DNA from: Enterovibrio sp. JCM 19048
GTDB taxonomy: Bacteria > Pseudomonadota > Gammaproteobacteria > Enterobacterales > Vibrionaceae
DNA: 64,000 nucleotides
NCBI GenBank assembly: GCA_001310415.1
Contig: BAXE01000024.1
Location: 1 to 64,000 of the forward strand
Direction of reading: 5' to 3'
Shown piece by piece: positions 59,044 through 64,000 of this stretch (the stretch's first letter is position 1; each line of letters starts with the position of its first letter). Made by a program: the position numbers and the translations under genes. The notes under the pieces were generated by a model that saw only the letters and a program-made list of their open reading frames with translations, did not search any database and had not been told where the DNA came from.

Positions 59044-59823
59044 TTAGTGCTGAACTGGTGTGCTGATATGCAGTGTTTTGTTCAACGTAGTGGTGTTTGG
59101 CTCCAGCTCAAAGTTCCAGTTGCCTACGATTGGCGTGTGGTAACCACCTTCAACAATAAACTCGACCGTTTTGCTGGTCTTGTTCCAAATCTTCACCAAA
59201 CCGGAAATATTGCTGGTGCGAATAATGCTGTGTGCGATTGGGTCTGAACAGCCTGGTAAGAACTCACCGTCATTCAGTGTGATTTTGTAAAGCGTACGGT
59301 TTGAGTCGATCAGGAAATCTTCAGTTTTCACGCTATTCACGTTCAGGCTGGCGATTTTGTTTGCCTCTGGATCTGGCGTGTCTGGCGGTGTTACGTCAAT
59401 TTCTACAGGGATACGGATAGTCATATCGTGATCAGTAGAAAGCACGCTTTTATCAAGTGTGAAGTCAATGAAGTTCACTGCGCGGTGGTCGAGTTCACCG
59501 GAAATGCGATAGCTAATGGTGTTTGCACTTGCGCGGTAAGGGCGGACAACATTGTGCGTAGAAAGGGTAGTCGCGTCGCGCAGTGTGTTTACGTTCGTGG
59601 TGTTTAACGTAGCGCCTTGCAGCTCAACATGCAGTTGGAAGCCGTAAAGAATGTGCTGGTAAGGCAGAATATCATAGTTCACTTTGATGCTTGGTACGCT
59701 GATGCCGTAACGCTCGGCGTCTTGCACAGAAAGCGTATATTCGTGAGCCATCGCTGGCTGAGCCACACCGAGAGACAACGCAGAAGCAATAAATACGGCC
59801 GTAAGCGACTTATTGATTTTCAT
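59044..59823 (-). CDS. secreted protein of unknown function
   Basis: 259 aa from ATG 59823. Signal peptide MKINKSLTAVFIASALSLGV with cleavage near AMA-HEY. The mature part (YTLSVQDAERYGISVPSIKV, LYGFQLHVELQGATLNTTN, FIVEGGYHTPIVGNWNFELE) is rich in beta strands and has one Cys. There is no family I can name. It lies upstream of the lipase genes' end on the same strand with a gap of more than 200 bp, so it is probably its own unit. Confidence 0.65.
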   Translation of the reverse strand: MKINKSLTAVFIASALSLGVAQPAMAHEYTLSVQDAERYGISVPSIKVNYDILPYQHILYGFQLHVELQGATLNTTNVNTLRDATTLSTHNVVRPYRASANTISYRISGELDHRAVNFIDFTLDKSVLSTDHDMTIRIPVEIDVTPPDTPDPEANKIASLNVNSVKTEDFLIDSNRTLYKITLNDGEFLPGCSDPIAHSIIRTSNISGLVKIWNKTSKTVEFIVEGGYHTPIVGNWNFELEPNTTTLNKTLHISTPVQH

Positions 59824-60050
59824 GATCACACCTTTGTTTGGGATTGATTATTTTAATTGGAGAATCCGATCGGGAAATTGCGGTAAAACCCTTGATTTGG
59901 CAAGGTTTTATAGTGGTGTGATCTTAGATATGAGACGTTGCTGCAAGATGTTGTCAGGCAGTGGCTGCGCTACCCAAATTGCCATTGAAGCAATCTCATA
60001 CACTTTGGTGTGGTGGGTGTTACCCGAAGCGGTGTTTGTAAAATCCATGG

Positions 60051-60923
60051 CTAGCTTTTTGTTTGTGTCAGCTGCATTGCATCCAGGGCTTCGACCCGGC
60101 GATGTTGATCCTCGCCGAAGTAACTTTTCCGCAGCGTCTGAAGGGCGTCTTCGCGCTCGTGCTCGGTGAGATGGTCTTGCCCTAATAATGTTTCCCGCTC
60201 TATCAGGTAGCTGGAATAGCCTTGCTGGAAGGCGGCTTCTTCCTGCTCATAAGCTTGTAAGCGCAGGGCTGCTTCTTCCCCGATCAAAGCAACAACCTGC
60301 GAATGACTTGCCGGTTCTTCTCTGTTTTTGAGCGTATTCAGGTGATTGATGAGCGCGGCATTGCGGTAACTCTCTTTCGTGTTTGGCGGTAACCTGTCGA
60401 GCTCTGCCTGCCAGAGTGCCTGTTTGCTTTCCGGATCCAGTCCCGAATCGTCAAGTTCCAGCTTCCGGATAGCCATTTCCCTTGTCAGGTTTTCCTCGTA
60501 AAACAGGCGTTGCTGTTCATCTTCCGTGAAATGGGCAGCTTGAAGCGCTTTCATTTGCCTGTGCAGGGTGGTGAGAAGATCGACATTGATCTCTTCGTAG
60601 GAAGGTGTTGGCAATTCACCGAGTGCCTGGCGGTAATTTTGGTATTTCTCAAACAGCGCCTGTTGCTGTTCGCCGAAACTGAGCGTGTTGGCAAAGCGGG
60701 CATACTGCACTTGAATATCATCCAATGAACGTTCACCCAAGGTGGAAAGAAAATACTCAAACGTATCGCGGTCTGAAGCGATATCGACCTGTGTTCCCTG
60801 CTGGGATTGGACGTTTGGCGTAGAAGGGGACGGCTTGCCTTCCAACAGATAAACCGTAGCGGCGAACAACACACCAGCAGCCAAAACTGTCGCAACTTTT
60901 AGGTGGGAAAGATGGATTAGCAT
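60051..60923 (-). CDS. lifO: lipase-specific foldase (lipase chaperone)
   Basis: 290 aa, intact. An N-terminal membrane anchor VATVLAAGVLFAATVYLLEG is followed by a helical periplasmic domain with DTFEYFLSTLGERSLDDIQV (family motif around F-x5-GE), LQAAHFTEDEQQRLFYEENL and EHEREDALQTLRKSYFGEDQ. LifO-type foldases fold the cognate lipase in the periplasm before type II secretion. It lies 16 bp downstream of the lipase gene, the usual order. ATG 60923 follows AAGGAG. Confidence 0.92.
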   Translation of the reverse strand: MLIHLSHLKVATVLAAGVLFAATVYLLEGKPSPSTPNVQSQQGTQVDIASDRDTFEYFLSTLGERSLDDIQVQYARFANTLSFGEQQQALFEKYQNYRQALGELPTPSYEEINVDLLTTLHRQMKALQAAHFTEDEQQRLFYEENLTREMAIRKLELDDSGLDPESKQALWQAELDRLPPNTKESYRNAALINHLNTLKNREEPASHSQVVALIGEEAALRLQAYEQEEAAFQQGYSSYLIERETLLGQDHLTEHEREDALQTLRKSYFGEDQHRRVEALDAMQLTQTKS

Positions 60924-60939
60924 GTGTTCGCTCCTTGCT

Positions 60940-62009
<1,070 letters not shown>

Positions 62010-62012
62010 TCA

Positions 62013-62040
62013 AAAAAGAGCGCAACGCGCTCCTTTTTTG
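62013..62040. terminator. bidirectional terminator
   Basis: AAAAAAGAGCGC-aa-CGCGCTCcTTTTTT, between the AstE-like gene and the lipase gene, both on the minus strand; on that strand it ends the AstE-like/rimK unit. Confidence 0.85.
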
Positions 62041-62053
62041 GCGGGGTGGTGGC

Positions 62054-63124
62054 TTACGCCACGCCAATACCCCATTTTATTTCGTTGTTGGAATCATCCA
62101 CCACTTCATCCAGGTAGTTTTCTACCTGCTGCTCAACATGCTTGTCTGGCTCTTCGAAGAACGCAATGTGATAAATCGCGTCGCCTTCGTTAACCAGCGG
62201 AAGGGTTTGCTGACCAATGATGATACCGCCTTGTGGCGCGTAGATTTGGATCTCTTCGCTGCCGACTGGACTGCTGATCGATGCCAGAGACTGGCCTTTG
62301 CTGACACGTTGGCCCAAAGACACGTGTGAACGCAGGATACCGTCCGCTTCAGCACGAACCCAACGGGTCGCGCGGGCGATAACAGGCTCTACGGCGGTCT
62401 TACGGCTGCTGCTCTTGCGGATCATGCCAAGGAACTGCATAACGCGCTTCACGCCTTTCACACCCGCGGTGATTGCGTACGGTTCAAAACGCAATGCTTC
62501 GCCCGCTTCATAGGTGATGACAGGAATACCGATCTTCTCAGCCTCTGAACGAAGCGAGCCTTCACGCAGTGCAGCATCAATAACCACAGGTGTACCAAAG
62601 GCAATGGCCATGTCATTGGTCTGTTCGTTATCAAGGTTTGCACGGATTTGCGGGAGGTTGGTGCGGTAGATGGCAGCGGTGTGCAGGTCAACAATGTGGG
62701 TACAACGGCGAACGATCTGTTCAAAGATCTGGTAAGCCATGCGGCCGGCAATTGACCCACGCTCAGAACCTGGGAAACAGCGGTTCAAGTCGCGGCGGTC
62801 AGGAAGGTAACGTGATTTGTGAATGAAGCCGAACACGTTAACCACAGGGATCGCGATAATGGTGCCTTTCAGTGTGGCCGGGTTAATGCTTTCCAGCACC
62901 TGACGCACAACTTCAACGCCATTCAGCTCGTCGCCATGGATAGCCGCGTTAATCATCATAACAGGGCCGGGCTTCTTACCGTGAAGCACTTCCGCTGTCA
63001 CTGACAGCGGAGAGTGGGTGTACAGTTTCGCAACCTCAAATTCAACGCTTGCACGTTGACCTGGCGGGATGGTCACCCCGCCAATTTCGAATGCTTTATT
63101 TTTGTTGTTATTGGCTTTTGACAC
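62054..63124 (-). CDS. AstE/aspartoacylase-like zinc carboxypeptidase
   Basis: 356 aa, intact. MMINAAIHGDELNGVEVVRQ holds the first His and Glu ligands, HIVDLHTAAIYRTNLPQIRA the second His, and VITYEAGEALRFEPYA the catalytic region, as in succinylglutamate desuccinylase/aspartoacylase proteins. A lipoyl-like C-terminal part (GDGIL-type RAEADGILRSHVSLGQRVSK) is attached. It starts with GTG or ATG at 63124 inside the end of rimK (16 bp overlap), and in related genomes it accompanies rimK, suggesting that it acts on the glutamate tails that RimK adds. The substrate is not proved. Confidence 0.88.
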   Translation of the reverse strand: MSKANNNKNKAFEIGGVTIPPGQRASVEFEVAKLYTHSPLSVTAEVLHGKKPGPVMMINAAIHGDELNGVEVVRQVLESINPATLKGTIIAIPVVNVFGFIHKSRYLPDRRDLNRCFPGSERGSIAGRMAYQIFEQIVRRCTHIVDLHTAAIYRTNLPQIRANLDNEQTNDMAIAFGTPVVIDAALREGSLRSEAEKIGIPVITYEAGEALRFEPYAITAGVKGVKRVMQFLGMIRKSSSRKTAVEPVIARATRWVRAEADGILRSHVSLGQRVSKGQSLASISSPVGSEEIQIYAPQGGIIIGQQTLPLVNEGDAIYHIAFFEEPDKHVEQQVENYLDEVVDDSNNEIKWGIGVA

Positions 63125-64000
63125 GTGTCCTTGTCCTCGGAGAAGAGACTATTTTCTCTATATGGTCAATGATCATCCTGCCACGTCTTTACCGGTAGCA
63201 GTTTCGATCCCTTCTAGACCTGGTGAGGAGTTCACTTCCATCACCAGAGGCCCGCGCTCTGAGCGCAGCAAATCAACGCCTGCAACGTGAAGGCCCATCG
63301 CCTTGGCTGCTGCAATCGCTGTTTTACGTTCTGCTGGTGTAATACGAACCAGTGATGCACTGCCACCACGGTGTAGGTTCGAACGGAACTCACCTGGTAG
63401 CGCTTGGCGTTTCATCGCCGCGATCACTTTGTCGCCGATAACGAAACAACGAATATCCGCACCGCCAGCTTCTTTAATGTATTCCTGCACCATGATGTTG
63501 GCTTTCAAGCCCATGAATGCTTCGATAACACTTTCTGCCGCTTTGCGGGTTTCTGCCAGAACCACACCGATACCTTGGGTACCTTCCAGCAGTTTGATAA
63601 CAACCGGTGTACCACCAACCATGCCCAGCAGGTCTTTAATATCACCCGGTTTGCTCGCAAAACCTGTGATTGGCATACCAATATTCTTACGGGACAGTAA
63701 CTGGAGTGAACGCAGTTTGTCTCGTGAGCGTGAGATCGCAACGGAATCGTTTACAGTGTAAACACCCATCATTTCGAACTGACGCAGCACGGCACAGCCG
63801 TAGAATGTCACTGATGCACCAATACGTGGGATCACGGCATCAAAACCCACCAGATCTTCACCCATCAGGTGAATAGACGGTTGGGTCGAGTTGATGTTCA
63901 TGTAGCAACGCAGCGCATCAATGATTTTGTATTCGTGACCACGTTGCTCACAAGCTTCAATCAGGCGACGGGTGGAGTATAGGTTTGCGTTGCGAGAGAG
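63108..64000 (-). CDS. rimK: alpha-L-glutamate ligase RimK (N-terminus outside window)
   Basis: ATP-grasp ligase that adds glutamates to the C-terminus of ribosomal protein S6 and can make poly-alpha-glutamate. Motifs: [80 protein letters not shown] and [20 protein letters not shown], all RimK-type, including the ATP and Mg residues. A lost G near 63182 moves the tail; repaired it reads [15 protein letters not shown] and ends at 63108 within the next gene's start. The true N-terminus (..[17 protein letters not shown]) runs off the window end. Confidence 0.93.

Overview
The window is bacterial and reads as Vibrionaceae, on the secondary chromosome of a Grimontia-, Enterovibrio- or Photobacterium-like species. 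The evidence is the gene content: transaldolase and transketolase beside a SorC-type regulator, the mtlA-mtlD-mtlR mannitol operon with an upstream region rich in CRP-like sites, Vibrio-type families (DUF5062, DUF3429, VC1184-type aminotransferase), a GH18 chitinase, a lipase with its own foldase, and many c-di-GMP enzymes. The genus is inferred from gene content only. I see no rRNA, tRNA, CRISPR array, integrase or complete insertion sequence.

One property dominates the reading. About 34 of some 60 genes are interrupted by frameshifts, and almost every one is repaired by restoring one or two bases, usually in a short homopolymer (GGG read as GG, AAAAAA as AAAAA). Housekeeping genes such as tkt, mtlA, fumC, nagZ, msrB and rimK are hit as often as accessory ones. 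I read this as a systematic base-deletion error of the assembly, not gene decay. I therefore give whole-gene spans across the breaks and state the repaired length. Pseudogene calls should not be taken from this sequence.

Layout. 1-3.7 kb: tkt, talB and a SorC regulator with visible operator repeats. 4-6.6 kb: a 7TMR-DISM/GGDEF/EAL membrane protein. 6.6-8.8 kb: anmK and nagZ, divergent peptidoglycan-recycling genes. 8.8-10.2 kb: an ArsR regulator and a FCSCS-motif permease sharing two palindromic operators. 10.2-15.9 kb: a small basic protein, MaoP/DUF413, a large zinc-ribbon protein, a XapX protein, and a tiny lipoprotein overlapping a large secreted protein. 16-22.5 kb: chitinase, aspartoacylase, a flavin-binding PNPOx protein divergent from a PdxR-type MocR regulator, and a pentapeptide-repeat protein.

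23.2-28.9 kb: a regulatory/polysaccharide island holding a degenerate VpsR-like enhancer-binding protein without a GAFTGA loop, a PqqD-like protein, a CheY-like protein, a family-4 type glycosyltransferase and a diguanylate cyclase. 29-34.8 kb: two copies of a dispersed inverted repeat, small proteins, a PAS-GGDEF protein, a Cys-rich GFA/DUF6151-type protein and a COG3146 acyltransferase. 35-40.9 kb: an overlapping dioxygenase/PLP-enzyme pair, YqfB, a YbhB-like protein, ModF and a PD-(D/E)XK nuclease. 41-47.7 kb: two LysE exporters, DOPA dioxygenase, an AraC regulator, MipA, a membrane protein and an ABC-F ATPase. 48-52.6 kb: the mtl operon. 52.8-58.9 kb: DUF5062, DUF3429, fumC, a MASE1-GGDEF protein, a possible sRNA, msrB, a lipoprotein and an HAD phosphatase. 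59-64 kb: a secreted protein, lifO and its lipase, then an AstE-like gene overlapping rimK.

The most interesting candidates are the 23-29 kb island, the two regulators whose operators can be read directly (SorC at 2.4/3.7 kb, ArsR at 9.2 kb), the small genes at 10.2 and 13.6 kb, and the + strand terminator at 56.97 kb that implies an unannotated short RNA.
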